Of a stretch of 64,000 nucleotides of DNA, positions 31,246 to 43,851 are shown in pieces. Position 1 is the first letter of the stretch, and each line of letters starts with the position of its first letter. A program made the translations under genes and the position numbers. Source of the DNA: Rheum nobile (Eukaryota; Streptophyta; Magnoliopsida; Caryophyllales; Polygonaceae); the NCBI GenBank assembly GCA_027886185.1, contig WOAB01000563.1, forward strand, positions 7,192,001-7,256,000. The letters run 5' to 3'. A model generated the notes under the pieces. That model did no database searches. It was not told the DNA's origin and saw only the letters and a list, made by a program, of their open reading frames with translations.

Positions 31246-34140
31246 CTAGGCCGAAAATAACTCGGGAAAGCGTCTAAGCATATCCTCTTCAGTTTCCCAA
31301 GTAACCTCTTCGGTTCCTGACTTAGACCACAAAAAGCGTACCAACGGTACAACCTTGTTGCGTAAATGCTTCTCACGGTACTCGAGAATACGCATAGGTA
31401 TCTCCTCGTAGGTGCCATTTGCCTGGATCTCGATGTCTTCATAACTCAGCACATGAGATTCATCTGGCACATACTTCCTTAACAAGGATATGTGGAACAC
31501 GTTGTGCACTGGATGTGCCGATGGCGGCAATGCCAAATGGTACGCTAGAGATCCCATCCTATCAAGGATCTCAAATGGTCCCACGTAGCGAGGGTTATGC
31601 TTCCCACGCTTACCAAATCTGAATACACCTTTGGTCGGCGATACCTTTACAAACACTTTATCACCAACCTCAAACTCAACATTCCTACGCTTCGGATTAG
31701 CGTAAGACTTTTGTCGACTCTGGGCCGTCAACATCCTTTGTCTTATCAAAGCAATGTCCGAGGCAGTCCGTTCGACTAGTTCTGGTCCGAGCAAAATCTT
31801 GTCGGCATTCTCATCCCAACAAATCAGAGATCTGCACTTTCGACCGTACAAAGCCTTGAATGGAGCCATCTTAATAGTAGCATGCCAGCTATTGTTGTAT
31901 GTGAACTCAATCGGACTCAGGCTGTCTTCCCAGCTAGTCGGACGATCGAGTACACAAGCTCTCAGCAAATCCTCCAAGGTCTGGATGGTCCTCTCAGACT
32001 GTCCATCCGTTTGAGGATGAAACGCAGTACTGAACCTTAACTCGGTTCCCATGGCCTTGTGCAATTCCTTCCAGAATCTTGACATGAATCGGTCATCGCG
32101 ATCCGATACAATGGTCTTTAGAGTATCATGCAACCGGATAACCTCGTATAAAAACACTTCTGACAGCTTCTGGGTTCCCCATGTTGTCTTGATAGCCACG
32201 AAGTGAGCACTCTTCGTGAGCCTGTCAATGATAACCCATATAGCATCCTTCTGACTTCGAGCTTTAGGTAGCCCTGTGACGAAATCCATTGCAATGTCCT
32301 CCCACTTCCATTATGGAACTGGAAGAGGTAGCAATTCTCCACCGGGTCTTCGGTGTTCAATCTTGACCTTCTGACAAGTCAAGCATTTTGCCACAAACTC
32401 TGCCACATCCCACTTCATATTGGGCCACCAGAACTTCATTCTGAAGTCCTTGTACATCTTGCTAGAGCCTGGATGTACAGAATAGGCTGACGAATGGGCT
32501 TCCCTAATCACCAATTGGCGGAGTCCCTCAACGTCAGGCACACAAATCTGGTCCTGAAACCAGAGTGATCCATCTTCCTGAATCACGAAACCGGGAGCTT
32601 TCCCGTCCATTACTTCGCTATATAGCTTCACCAAAATTACATCATCGACCTGCTTCTCCTTGATCTGGTCAAGAAGCGTAGCTTGAATCTCAAGCATACT
32701 CAGGTATCCACGACGTTGATCGTACAAGACTTCAATCTCGCACAATTCTTGGTTCAGCTTGGTCTGAGCAACAAGCAAAGCCACTACAGTCTCGTGCGGT
32801 GTCTTCCGGCTTAATGCATCAGCTACTACATTAGCCTTGCCCGGATGATACAACAATTCGATGTCGTAGTCTTTGAGTAGCTCCAACCAGTGACGTTGTC
32901 TCATATTCAGCTCCTTCTGAGTAAATATATACTTGAGACGCTTATGATCAGTGAAGACTTGGGACCTCACACCATAAAGATAGTGCCTCCAAATCTTTAG
33001 CGCAAACACTACTGCTGCTAACTCCAGATCATGCGTCGGATAGTTTTCTTCATAGGTTTTTAGTTGTCTTGATGCGTAAGCAATAACCTTGCCTCTTTGC
33101 ATCAACACACATCCCAACCCATTTTTCAAAGCATCGCTATAGACCGCAAAATCATCAGTTCCTTCTGGCAGCGTCAATATTGGTGTGGAGGTCAGACATT
33201 GCTTCAGCTTTTGAAAACTGGCCTCGCACTTGTCATTCCAGACAAACGTCTTGTGGACCTTGCGGAGCAGACCGGTCATAGGTAGAGCGATCTTATAAAA
33301 TTCCTCTATGAACCGTCTGTAGTATCCCGCAAGTCCTAGGAAACTACGCACCTCCTTCACGTTCTGAGGCCGCTTCCAATGGGCTACTGCTTCAATCTTC
33401 TGGGGATCAACTATCACCCCATTCTCATTGATCACATGGCCTAAGAAAGCCACTTCCTTAATCCAAAAGTCGCACTTAGACAATTTCGCATATAGTTGAT
33501 TTTGTCTAAGGACTGATAAAATAATCTGAAGATGTTCCTCGTGAGCTTTCACGCTCGGGGAGTAGATCAAAATGTCGTCGATGAAGACCACCACGAACTT
33601 ATCCAAGTACTGGTGAAAACATCGGTTCATCAGATCCATGAAGACTGCTGGAGCATTGGTAAGTCCAAATGGCATGACTACGAACTCGTAGTGACCATAT
33701 CTCGTCCGGAATGCAGTCCTCGGAATATCTTCCTCACGAATCCTGAGCTGATGATAACCAGATCTCATATCGATCTTGGAAAAGACTTTTGCTCCCTGCA
33801 GCTGATCCAACAGATCATCAATCCTTGGCAAAGGATATTTGTTCTTGATTGTGACTTTATTCAACTCACGATAGTCGATGCAAAGTCGAAACGATTCATC
33901 CTACTTCTTGACAAATAACACCGGAGCGCCCCAAGGTGATGTGCTCGGCCTTACATAACCTTTGTCGAGAAGATCTTCAAGTTGCTTCTTCAACTCTTTC
34001 ATCTCTACAGGAGCCATCCGGTACGGTGCTTTAGAAATCGGCACGGTACCAGGCTCGAGATCGATAGAAAATTCCACGTCACGCTTCGGGAGTAATCCAT
34101 GAATCTCTTCCGGAAAAACATCAGGAAATTCATTAATCAC
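31246..34140 (-). pseudogene. pol: Element B pol: RT, RNase H, integrase with chromodomain-like tail; two in-frame stops
   Basis: The reading starts near 34140 (MINEFPDVFPEE) with the RT N-terminus and meets TAG at 33901-33903 right after APVLFVKK. It continues through RT (FIDDIL catalytic motif near 33570-33590), RNase H (YSDALKNGLG, then DHKRLKYIFTQKELN) and the integrase HHCC finger (CLTCQKVK). TAA at 32309-32311 follows PLPVP. The integrase core continues with MDFVTGLPKA, DRDDRF and QTDGQSERT. The C-terminus carries the GPF motif (YVGPFEIL) and a chromodomain-like VRFLWSKSGTEEVTWETEE, the mark of Tekay/Del chromoviruses. Without read-through, neither RT nor integrase is made whole. Confidence 0.95.
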
Positions 34141-35972
34141 GGGAATATCAAGAATGGTGGTTCATCTTTCATGGGCGTTTCCAGGTAGCAAAGGTACCCA
34201 ACACAACCTTGTCGAAGTAGCTTAAACGCAGCCATCGCATTGATAAGCCTGTCGTTATCCGCGTCATTCCGACCCTTGAATTTGCACACACACTGGCCCC
34301 CAGATGACACCGTTACAGTCCTTGAACTAAAGTCGATCACCGCCCCATGACGCGTCAGCCAATCCATACCGAGAATAATGTCGTATGGAGCCATAGCAAT
34401 AGAGATTAAATCTACCTCGAACTTCTTACCTTGAATGGTAACCGGAAATTCTGAAAAACGCTTGGTGCCCATTAAATGGTCACCATTAGGAAGATTCACA
34501 ACGAAAGGTTCACAAACCTCGTTGCAAACTAAACCTAACTTACTAACACAATTCTCTGAAATAAAGGAATGGGTAGCACCTGAATCAAACAATATGCACA
34601 CAGAAGTAGAATGAAGGTATAGAGTACCTTGAGCAACTGGAGCGTTAGGTCCATTAGCCTCACGCATCTCGTACAAGCGTTGACCCTGACCTCCTGAAAT
34701 AGCTGGGGCTTTGCCTTTGTTTTGTGCAGTCGTCTGCATCGAAGGACTAGGAGTCTTCGTTGGTTTGAACCTAGGTCGGTTGTTCTGGTTAACAGACCCT
34801 TGATGTGACTCCGTTCCCTTCTGCTCTCCTTGTCGACAGAACTTCTGCATATGCCCTTCCTTCCCACAACCAAAACACGTCTTCTTTTCCTTCGGACACA
34901 CAAAGTTTCTGTGCCCGACTGTACCACAATTGTGACATTGGATCAGACTCTTACCCTGACCTGATTGTTGTGTTGACCCTCCTTGAGTCATCTCAGTCCT
35001 TGCCTTGCCAGACTTGTCAAAGTTGGACGGTGGCGCAGGACGTTTAAATCCACTTGCCTGAGATTGATTTTGCATCGACCTCTGGCGATTCCGTCTCTTG
35101 GTTGACTCTTCCAAGGTCACTTCTAATTTATACGCTGCATCCACGTATTGCTCCAAGGTAGAGCATCCATGACGCAACATCATTGGTTTAATGTCTGGGC
35201 TCATCCACTCATGGAAATGCCAAATCTGTTGTTCCTCGTTGGACACCACAGACCCAGCGTATTGTAATAAATGATTGAACTTGGCCGCTAGCTCAGTCAC
35301 TTTCAACCCGTCATTCTTGGGATAAAGGAATTCCTTGTGTTTCTCATCCCGCATGGCTTGGGAAAAGAAACGATCATTCATCTTCGTTTTGAACATTCCC
35401 CAGTTCAAATCAGCCCGATCAGCCAGCCCAGTGTTCTCCCACCATTCGCTAGCATCTCCTTTTAACTGAAGAGAAGCTATATGCACCTTCTCAGCCTCGG
35501 TGCATTCGATATTGCGGAACAACCGCTCCATATGGGAAAACCAATGAGCTACCCTGACCGGCTCTCCTTTTCCGTCATAACTGTCCGGCCTCATAGAGTT
35601 AATGGTCTTCAATGCTCGACCTTAATTATCCCTATTCCTGGCCGTCTCATCACGGTGTATATGAACATTAGGTTCCATAAACCTAGGAATTTCTGGCGGA
35701 ATTGGCACACCTTGTGCCTGAGGTGCAACAGGTTGCATAACATCGGCGAACGCTTGCATAAATATTCCCCGAATAGCTGCAACTGCCGCTGCATCAAACA
35801 CCATCGGAGCGTTGGCCTGAGCTTGGCCATTGCCCCCAGGGTTATTATGGGAAATTGATTCGTTTTCCTCCACAGGGTCTGGAACATTCCTTATAATTGG
35901 TCTGGGGTCATTGCTTGGCCCAGCACAAGTAGGGATAGTGTTCCTTGTATTCACCATCTGTTTACCGATCAA
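34137..35972 (-). pseudogene. gag-pro: Element B gag-protease with one in-frame stop
   Basis: The frame opens at 35972 or slightly inside (MVNTRNTIPTC), meets TAA at 35622-35624 after ETARNRDN, and continues from there to 34137. The gag domain includes WENTGLADRADLNWGMFK. Two CCHC knuckles follow (CHNCGTVGHRNFVC and CFGCGKEGHMQKFC, about 34850-34940). The aspartic protease has DSGATHSFI near 34560-34590 and ILGMDWL later. It overlaps the start of the RT frame by 4 bp. Confidence 0.93.
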
Positions 35973-36216
35973 ATTCCAAGTACTTTATACATTAATATCA
36001 TTCCATCATACTTAATGTAATCAAATCGACTCAGAGTAGATCAACTGGTTAATTATATAGATGAACTTTCAACTGAGCTACTGATTTTACAAAAGGAATC
36101 TCCCGAGCTTTCGAACAAAATTGCTCAGAGATTTTTTTTTTGTACTTCACCATATATACATCAAAATATACGCAAAAGAAACTACTACAGTCAACGTTGG
36201 CCCATATCAAGGCGCC

Positions 36217-37057
36217 CTAAACACGTTTCCTGTATGGCAAACTCCTCATACAAGGCTTCTTTGAGCGAGGTTTATCATCTGAATCCGGTGACGGACTCCT
36301 GACCCTACTCGTCCCTGGAACACATGGTTCATCCCTTGGCTCAGGTGTTCTTGGCCTTGCCCTCCTTTGAGCATGATCGGCCAATTCGTCCATCAGTCGC
36401 TGCTCTTCAAAAGAGATCTCTTGGCTTTGAAGAAGTATCCCGCGTAATTCAGGGCTCGACCTTCGCCTTCTCCGAATAAGATTAGGCTCAGAGTTCTCAG
36501 ATAATTCTCGTGGTCCGCTTTCTCTAATGCCGTACTCGACATAGAGTGCTTCCCAGTCATCGTCAGTCATTGGCGCGGATACTGGTTCGGGTGGCGGACT
36601 TGGGTAGAGGAATTGCATCCCCGTGTCCTCATGGTCCACCAATGAGTGTCTCAAGCTATCGGGCTCTTGCCCCTGTTCTTCTTGGTTCTCTTCAGGATCT
36701 TCCTCTGGATCCTCTTTCGGATCTTCCTCTTTCGGGTCCTCTTCAGGATCCTCTTCGGGTATTGACTCAATCTCGAGGGTTGTAATATCCTTGAGCGTAC
36801 CTTGACAGCTCAATAGGTTCCACTACTGGAGTCACAACATCGTTGGATCTAAGTACCACTGATTCAGGAAGTACATGCTTTACTTCCTCAGGTGGGTTGC
36901 TAGGTCCTCCGATCTTAAAGCATCTCGGGGGAGTAGGGAAATTTAGCCTTGCTGGAGATGGCGGAGCCATCTCGGCATCTTCCAAATCTCTCATAAGGGA
37001 AATGCATGCACCCATAACCTACGGGGTAACAAGACGAGAATTATTCTTTCTAGACAT
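36217..37057 (-). pseudogene. Extra ORF upstream of gag in element B, frame-broken
   Basis: Between the primer-binding site and gag, on the coding strand, a frame starts at ATG 37057 (MSRKNNSRLVTP). It hits TAG at 37019-37021, continues in frame from 37015 to 36767, and appears to shift by one base into a second frame to 36217. The second part begins with an acidic run of EDPEEDPKE-type repeats. It then has a basic patch (RRRRR), a P/S/R-rich segment and a basic C-terminus (RSLPYRKRV). I do not recognise it. It could be a lost accessory protein; the composition suggests a disordered, possibly RNA-binding or nuclear protein, which is inference. Confidence 0.5.
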
Positions 37058-37222
37058 AGAAGCGAATTTCCATATCGGACTTTAGAAAAGGTGCAACTAT
37101 GAACGGTTAAAAAATTTCCTTGAAAATTCAGAGCCTTCGAAAACATTTCAAACGAGTGATCGGTTTACGAAAGTTTTGTTCCAGAAAAACATTTTAAACC
37201 CGACCCGTAAGAAAAAAAAATT

Positions 37223-37235
37223 GGCTCTGATACCA
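37223..37235 (-). promoter_or_regulatory. Element B primer-binding site (initiator tRNA-Met)
   Basis: Minus strand TGGTATCAGAGCC lies 4 bp inside the 5' LTR edge. Confidence 0.92.
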
Positions 37236-37239
37236 AGTC

Positions 37240-39349
37240 TGTAACACCACCAAATTTCATCTTGAAAGTATTACTGCCACTGACTTCAGATATAACATCC
37301 CGAAGTCACCCCAGGCTTTTCCAGTCGATATAAACCATCAAACCACAGTTATAATACCAAATATTACAACTTTCATTAAAACCAAAGTCTCGGAAATACA
37401 ACAATTTCCAAATCCATCAAAATACAAGATCAGAATTATTACAGCGGAAGTCTTAATATAAAACATAGTTAACACAGCGGAAGTCTTTTAAACAAAGTAA
37501 CAAAATAACTCATCAAAACACCGTTCATCCTCATAGTCGCTCTAGCCTTCTCGGATCCTCAATTTATCTGATGTGTCGAATCAAACGGATGACACCAGCC
37601 AACCATGCAGAGAATAATTACGGTTGGTTAGTCTAATGAAAGACCATGCAAGGGTACAAAGCAGAGTGGTTCGAAGTAGTTGTATTAGGTTAGACTCATC
37701 GTCTCTCGAATAAAAGTCGATCACGATAGTCAACCACCATACTTCTACTGAATACATGAAAAGGCATGATCAAGAGAAGATTCTGGAGACCGAGTCTCAC
37801 AGCAATCAATCCCAAAAGAAAACTCCAACGAAATGAGCCTTATCGGAAATATGACAAATGTTGGGGAACATTAGTAATCACAGTATCACATACGAGCGAT
37901 TTAAAAGTTAAGACGAGTTTTCCTAGCTGCACTATCGCCTAGCTGCACTACTCGCCGAAGGTATATTAAATATGTGCGACAAAGGCACTTATCTGATTTA
38001 ATTCCAAAACCACCACATCACGTTATAAGCTTTTAAATCCACATCGCAGAGTCCAAGACTCTATATCCACATCTCGATTGGTCATGACCAGAAAGTTTGG
38101 CATAGGGTCTTGATCGCCCTGTTATTTGCTAGTTATAAATAAACGAATGGACCTCGCAAGGTCCAAGCGTTCCTACGAATACTCGTGCTAACTAACAGTT
38201 CAGCACAGTAATAGTCCACATCCAAGCCAACATCATAAATATATAATTATACTAGTGTTGTTCTAGCAGATATACAACCTAGTATAATATCATCTTTTAA
38301 TCAATTATTAACAAAGTTGTTCCCAACGAACAATAAATCAGTAAATCATCCCAAATTAATTAACAACTAAACAATTGATAATTAATTGAAATATGGAATG
38401 ATGAGCAAGAGCGAACTGCCACTTGCCTTAGATCCGACGAGTTCGAACAAAGCTTTAGAAACGTCGAGTTCCTGGATCTGAAAATGGGGCAGATCTTGGA
38501 TAATAAATCCCTAAGAAACGACCCATAATGAGACCCTAAGTTAGATTCAATATCCTCATAATTGAATCTAAAAGAATAAGAAAAGAATCAAAGGAATCGA
38601 GCCTCGCCCAAAGCCAACACCCAAGAACACACACTCGGACAAATCTTGCCGCGGGTGCGGTGGGAGCCTTGCCGCGGGGTGCGATGGACTGACAGTGGCG
38701 AGCTCGACAGCGCTTCAATGGAACTCACCCAAACCGATTCGATCGACTTCGATTCGTCTATGGTTTAATCTCCCAACTCCTTAAACCTTAGCACAACACT
38801 TAGGAGCACCTTCTCCAACACTCAAAGGCTTCAAGCTCTTCTCAAACGAAGCTCACAAACTCGGTTTTAATGGAGGAAAAAATAGAGGAGAATAGAGGAG
38901 GAAGATGGAGTGATCTCTCCTCTGATCTCGCCTCCCTTTTATAGCCCAACAAGAGCCACCTCTAAGGGGACAAGCCAGGGAACAAGGAACAAATGCTAGA
39001 GCCACTTGGGCTGCCAAGGACTGACAACACCGGGAGTCAGCCAAGCTTATCGCGAAGAAGACGAAGCCGACTCTGTTTTGGCCTTTGCCGCGGGGTACGG
39101 TCAAACCCAATTTTTACCCTCCTTAACCGATTAGCTTATGGTTAAATAACTTAACCCCGGGTTAAATATATTTGTACACGATAGACAAATTAACCCCGAA
39201 AACACGTCAACTGTATTTTATATTACTCAGAAAAATTTACAGAGTTCAAACCAATTACAGAATGTCCGAAACTCTCTAAAATTAATCCGACTAGTAATAT
39301 GGGAGTTGGAAAAATTCCAAAATATCCTTATAAAATGAGGGATATTACA
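37240..39349 (-). repeat. Element B 5' LTR (right)
   Basis: TATA box on the minus strand at about 38935-38946. GC-rich motifs downstream (38645-38690); one partial copy remains upstream (39085-39105), the rest of that block being deleted relative to the left LTR. Confidence 0.95.
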
Positions 39350-39354
39350 GTCCC

Positions 39355-39928
39355 TTCGTCGTGTAGGCAAAGTCTTTGTGTTTTGGCGACTCGTCCACCA
39401 TCGCGGGTCGCATGTTTGTAAGACAATGGTAATTGGCGTTTTGCCTTTTTTTGTTTTTAAATAGCACTCTTTGGTTTATGGCACATGTTTGCGTTTGATG
39501 CATGCTTGTATGGACGCGTTCTCCGAGGGGAGGCATGTGAATTGTATTAAGTTTAGTCATGACAGTTGTATATTGTAATCCAGGGAGGTAAGCAAATGTG
39601 TCTTGTGTTAGGTATTTCGTCTAAGGCTTTGTGTACCTTGTTTTGTAATAAGGCAGACGGTGTGCCGAAGTGCCTTTGTTGTTCAACTCCCTGTGTGTCG
39701 ATCGATCGTGTTGTGTAAGTTGTAAGCGCTTTTGTGTGTCTTGAGTGGATCCACTACTTTGTTTGAACTTGTTATGCCTGTGTTGGAACGAGACAAAGCG
39801 AAGGGTCGCTAAGGAATGGATGTTAGGGGCGAACCCAACGGCCCTCTGATGCTTAAGTCAGTGAACGCATCCGGACAGTCAATGAGAAAAGAATGTAATT
39901 GATAACCTGACGAATAACAAAAAGGTTT
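39355..39928 (-). other. Conserved non-coding stretch of D between integrase and antisense gene
   Basis: It is matched over most of its length by 48835-49417 in D2. It holds no gene. The pol and antisense-gene transcripts converge here, so it probably contains both 3' ends. Confidence 0.65.
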
Positions 39929-41119
39929 TTAGAAATGATACTGCTTTAGGTATGTCGCGTTCCAGCTTCTTGGGATGACGCGTCCTTCCAAATCTTGCAA
40001 TCTGTAGGCGCCCTGTCCAACGACGTCTGTGATTAGGTAGGGTCTTTCCCATTGCGGGGCCAGTTTACCGTCCTTGGGGTCATTGGTGTTCTGAAATGTC
40101 TTCCTTAGAACCCAATCACCTTTTCTGAAAACTCTGACACGTACGTTTTTGTTGTAGCTTCTTGCGACCTGTTGTTGATATTGGACCATCCTAAGCCTGG
40201 CCTTCTCTCTGACTTCGTCAATCGTGTCGATGTTATGCGACAACTCTTCGCCGTTCTGCTCTGGGGTCTGTAGGTCATATCTGGCTGTAGGGATAAGTAT
40301 CTCGGCGGGGATGACCGCTTCACATCCGTAGACGAGCGAGAAGGGTGACTGTCTTGTCGCATTCTTTGGTGTGGTTCTATCGGACCAGAGGATGTACGTG
40401 AGTTAATCTGTCCACTTGCCTTTGGCGCCTTCTAGCCTCTTTTTTAGGTTATTGATGATGATTTTGTTACTGGACTCTGCCTGTCCATTCAACTATGGGT
40501 ATCTGGGGGTGGATGTGACTAAGTTGATGTTCCACTGTTCACAGAAGGCTCTACTCTTGCGACCGATGAATTGGGAGCCATTGTCGCATACGATCTCTGA
40601 TGGCATGCCGAATCTGCACAAAATGTTTCGTTTGATGAATGAAATGACTTGAGTTTCTTTTACCTCTCGATAGGCTTCGGCTTCGATCCATTTGGAGAAG
40701 TAATCTGTCATGGCTAGGAAGAAGACGCGTTGCCCCTGTGCTGGTGGTAACTTGCCAACAATGTCCATTCCCCATCTCATGAACGGCCAAGGCGCGAGTG
40801 TTGGATGAAGGGGTTCTGATGGTTGGTGTACGACTGGCGCGTGTCGTTGACAAGCGTCGCATTTCTTGGCATAGTCTAATGCGTATGCATTCATCGTTGG
40901 CCAATAGTATCCCATGCATCGAGCTTTACAAGTTAGGCTTCGTCCTCCAGTGTGATTGTCGCATTCCCCATCGTGCAAAGATTGAAGAAGTTTTTGGGCT
41001 TCGACGGGCATGAGGCACTTCAGTAGCAAGCATGTAACAGATCGTTTGAAAAGAAAACATTCTTTCATTTCGAAGGATAAAGCTTGTACCTTTAGACGTT
41101 TAGCCGTGGCTTTATCATC
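39929..41119 (-). pseudogene. int: D1 integrase, interrupted
   Basis: The HHCC finger (HDGECDNHTGG, CDACQRH) and core residues are read in 41068-40493: MDIVGKLPP, then DNGSQF. A TAG after TSTPRYP (40493) cuts the frame just before the catalytic glutamate. D2 has PQSNGQAES at this place, and the change is CAG to TAG. The C-terminal part resumes at 40362-39929 in shifted frames and ends NATYLKQYHF. It includes a GPY-like segment altered to WERPYLI. Confidence 0.9.
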
Positions 41120-43300
41120 CTATAGGGTATCGTGTGCTATCCAATCGACGAATGGTTTTGTCCAGTCTTCGGAATCACTTGCCACATGAGTTTTGGAATC
41201 GTCCTGCGCTATGGCGATGACCTCTTGTAGTTCATCTTGTTGCCTTGTATCTTTAGTTGTTCTTGATACTGCGGGTGTCGTGACATGAACTATGGGAATG
41301 TTAGGAAACTCTCTTGGATCTAGCGCTAACCCCAGGTTGGCAAGCGCATCCGCCTGTGTATTCAGTTTTCTTGGCACTTGACTGATGTCGAACGTTTTGA
41401 ATTGCGCGACCAACCCTTGAACGATGCTTAAATAGGCGACCATTATGTCGTCTTTGGCGATGTACGATCCTTGGACCTGGTTCACAACCAGCAGTGACTC
41501 ACAGATCACCTTTATGTCGTCAATCGCGAGATCTCGAGCTAGGTTAAGGCCGAATACGAGTGCCTCGTACTCCGCCTCGTTATTTGTCGCGTCCCATTCG
41601 CATCTTACGACTTCGGCTATCGTGTCCCCTTGTGGTGATTTGAGTACAATACCCAAATCTGTGCCCCTAACATTTGATGCTCCATCGGTGTGTAGCTCCC
41701 AAGTGCCTTGGTTGTCTGTCGATAGTAGTTCTGTCGCCTCCTTTATGGCCTCCTGTTCCAGTGTTGGGCTGAAATCTACCATAAAATCTACTAACGCCTG
41801 AGATTTGATAGCCGTTCTGGGCTCATATTCGATCTCGTAACCACCCAGTTGTACAACCCATTTAGCCATTCGACCTGTGAACTCAGTTTTCCTCATGATT
41901 GCTTTCATGGGATGATTAGTCCTTACAATAATAGTGTGTGATTCAAAGTAAGGTTTTAACTTGTGAGAGGCCATGACTAACGCCAAAACTAACTTTTCCA
42001 ATGAAGTGTACCTTGTTTTGGCTGGAAGTAGTGACCGACTTACATAATAAATCGGGGATTGTTTGCCGTATTCTTCCCTTACCAAGACGGCACTTACCGA
42101 CGTGTCTGACACGGCCAAATAGATGGGCAATGGTTCGTCATCCTTTGGCTTGGCAAGCAATAATGGACTCGACAGATACTTTTTCAGCTTTTGGAATTCT
42201 GCCTCGTGCTCTGCGCCCCACTGGAATGACTTGTTCTTTTTAAGTATGTCGTAGAACGGCTTGCACTTGTCGGACGACTTCAAAATGAAATGGTTCAGCG
42301 TTGCTATTCGTCCTGTGAGTTTTTGAACATCTTTGACGCATCTGGCGGCCTTAGATTGATAATTGCTTTTATTTGCTCGGGGCTCGCTTCGATCCCTCTT
42401 TGGGTCACCATGTATCCTAAGAATTTCCCTGAAGAAACTCCGAAAGAACATTTAATAGGGTTCAGTTTCATGTTATAGCGTTTAAGTACCTCGAATGCTT
42501 CCTTCAGGTGTTCGACATGATCTTCTTTTCGCTTTGACTTGACCAACATGTCGTCGATGTAGACCTCCATGGTGTCCCCAATCTGGTCCTTGAACATTTT
42601 ATTCACCAGTCTTTGGTACGTTGCCCCTGCGTTCTTTAGACCGAAGGGCATTACTTTATAGCAGTAGGTCCCTTGACTAGTGACGAAGGTTGTCTTCTCT
42701 TGGTCTTGGGGGTCCATCGGTATCTGGTTATAGCCGATGAATGCATCCATGAAAGAGAGCATCTCGTGGCCTGCCGTCGCGTCGATCATCGCATCGATGT
42801 ATGGTAAAGGGAACGAATCCTTTGGGCATGCTTTGTTGAGATCCTTGAAGTCTATGCAGACTCTCCATTTTCCGTTCTTCTTTTCGACCACCACTACGTT
42901 GGCCAGCCACTCGGGATACTTGACTTCCCTAATCTTGCTTGTCTCTAGCAGTTTCTTGACTTCGTCGTCGACTATTTTGTTTCGTTCGGCGGCGAATTTC
43001 CTGCGTTTCGGTTTGACAAGGGGAAAACTTGCATCCACATTTAGTTTATGAGTTATGATGTAAGGGGGGATACCTACCATGTCTTCATGAGACCACGCAA
43101 AACAGTTGGAGTTCGACCGGAGGAATTCTATCAATCTTTCACGGGTTGCATCATCGAGATCGGATCCGATTCTTACCGTTTGACTTGGCGAGGTAGGGTC
43201 GATAGTAACTTCGATTAGTTTTTCTGTTTCCGGCTCAATGTACTTGTTCGACCCTTCCCCGTTCTGTAATTGCTATGCCGTGTCGCTCTCGACTGCTTTT
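41120..43300 (-). pseudogene. pol: D1 reverse transcriptase and two RNase H domains, frame-broken
   Basis: RT (43134-42304) keeps the YIDDML motif at about 42547-42565. A frameshift near 42345 moves reading to the frame 42451-41120, which holds the RT thumb (RCVKDVQKLTGRIA), the usual gypsy RNase H and a second RNase H of the kind known in Tat elements (LHTDGASN, NNEAEYEAL, LNTQADALANL). In this second domain the third acidic residue reads ICESLLVV, where D2 has ICDSLLIV, a D to E change at a predicted catalytic position. The frame ends with TAG at 41120-41122, at the RNase H-integrase junction. Confidence 0.92.
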
Positions 43301-43851
43301 TTCATGGAGGTCATGTAGCACTCCCTAGCGAGTTTTTACTCTCCCTTGATTTCTTGGACCCCCCACTTGGCTGGGAATTTGATCGTTTGATGATAGGTGG
43401 AAGGGACTGCCTTCATCGAGTGTATCTAAGGCCTGCCAATGATGCAATTGTAAGGAGATTCACAGTCTATTACTACGAATTTTACCTGCTGGTTGATTCC
43501 TCCCGCATAAGTGGTGAGAGTGATCTCGCCGAGTGAGTATCGGACTTCGCCGCTGAACCCGACCAGGGGTAGTCTCCTTTTAGTCACGTCTTCTTCGCTA
43601 AGGCCCATCTCTTTTAGGGTGTCCAGGGTGATCAGGTCGGTGGAACTACCTGTGTCAATTAGTACCCTGCGTACAAGACAATTTCCAATGGACAAGGATA
43701 TTACCAGACTGTCGTGATGCTCTGCCCATCCGCTGGCGTCGGTCTCATCGAAAGTGATTATGGGCAAGTCGCTTGTCTTCTTAGGCCTTGGCTCAGAGGG
43801 AGAAGGCACATTGCCTATGCTTTGTTTGGCGTGGCGCTTTGCCGCGGAGTA
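43301..43851 (-). pseudogene. pro: D1 aspartic protease, interrupted
   Basis: VLIDTGSSTDLITL carries the catalytic DTGS. A TAG after CIIGRP (43426) replaces Trp seen in D2 (DRPWIHS), and TAA follows GVQEIKGE near 43336 where D2 has CAA. Confidence 0.88.

Larger units (their letters stand above)
29057..39349 (-). mobile_element. Element B: full-length chromovirus (Tekay/Del-like), inactivated by stops
   Basis: LTRs at 29057-31200 (2144 bp) and 37240-39349 (2110 bp), with exact duplication GTCCC at 29052-29056 and 39350-39354. Initiator-tRNA-Met primer-binding site, an extra ORF before gag, gag-protease, then RT, RNase H and integrase ending in a chromodomain-like tail. It is inserted in D1 between pol and the antisense gene. 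Stops interrupt the reading at 35622, 33901 and 32309, and the extra ORF is also broken. Confidence 0.95.
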
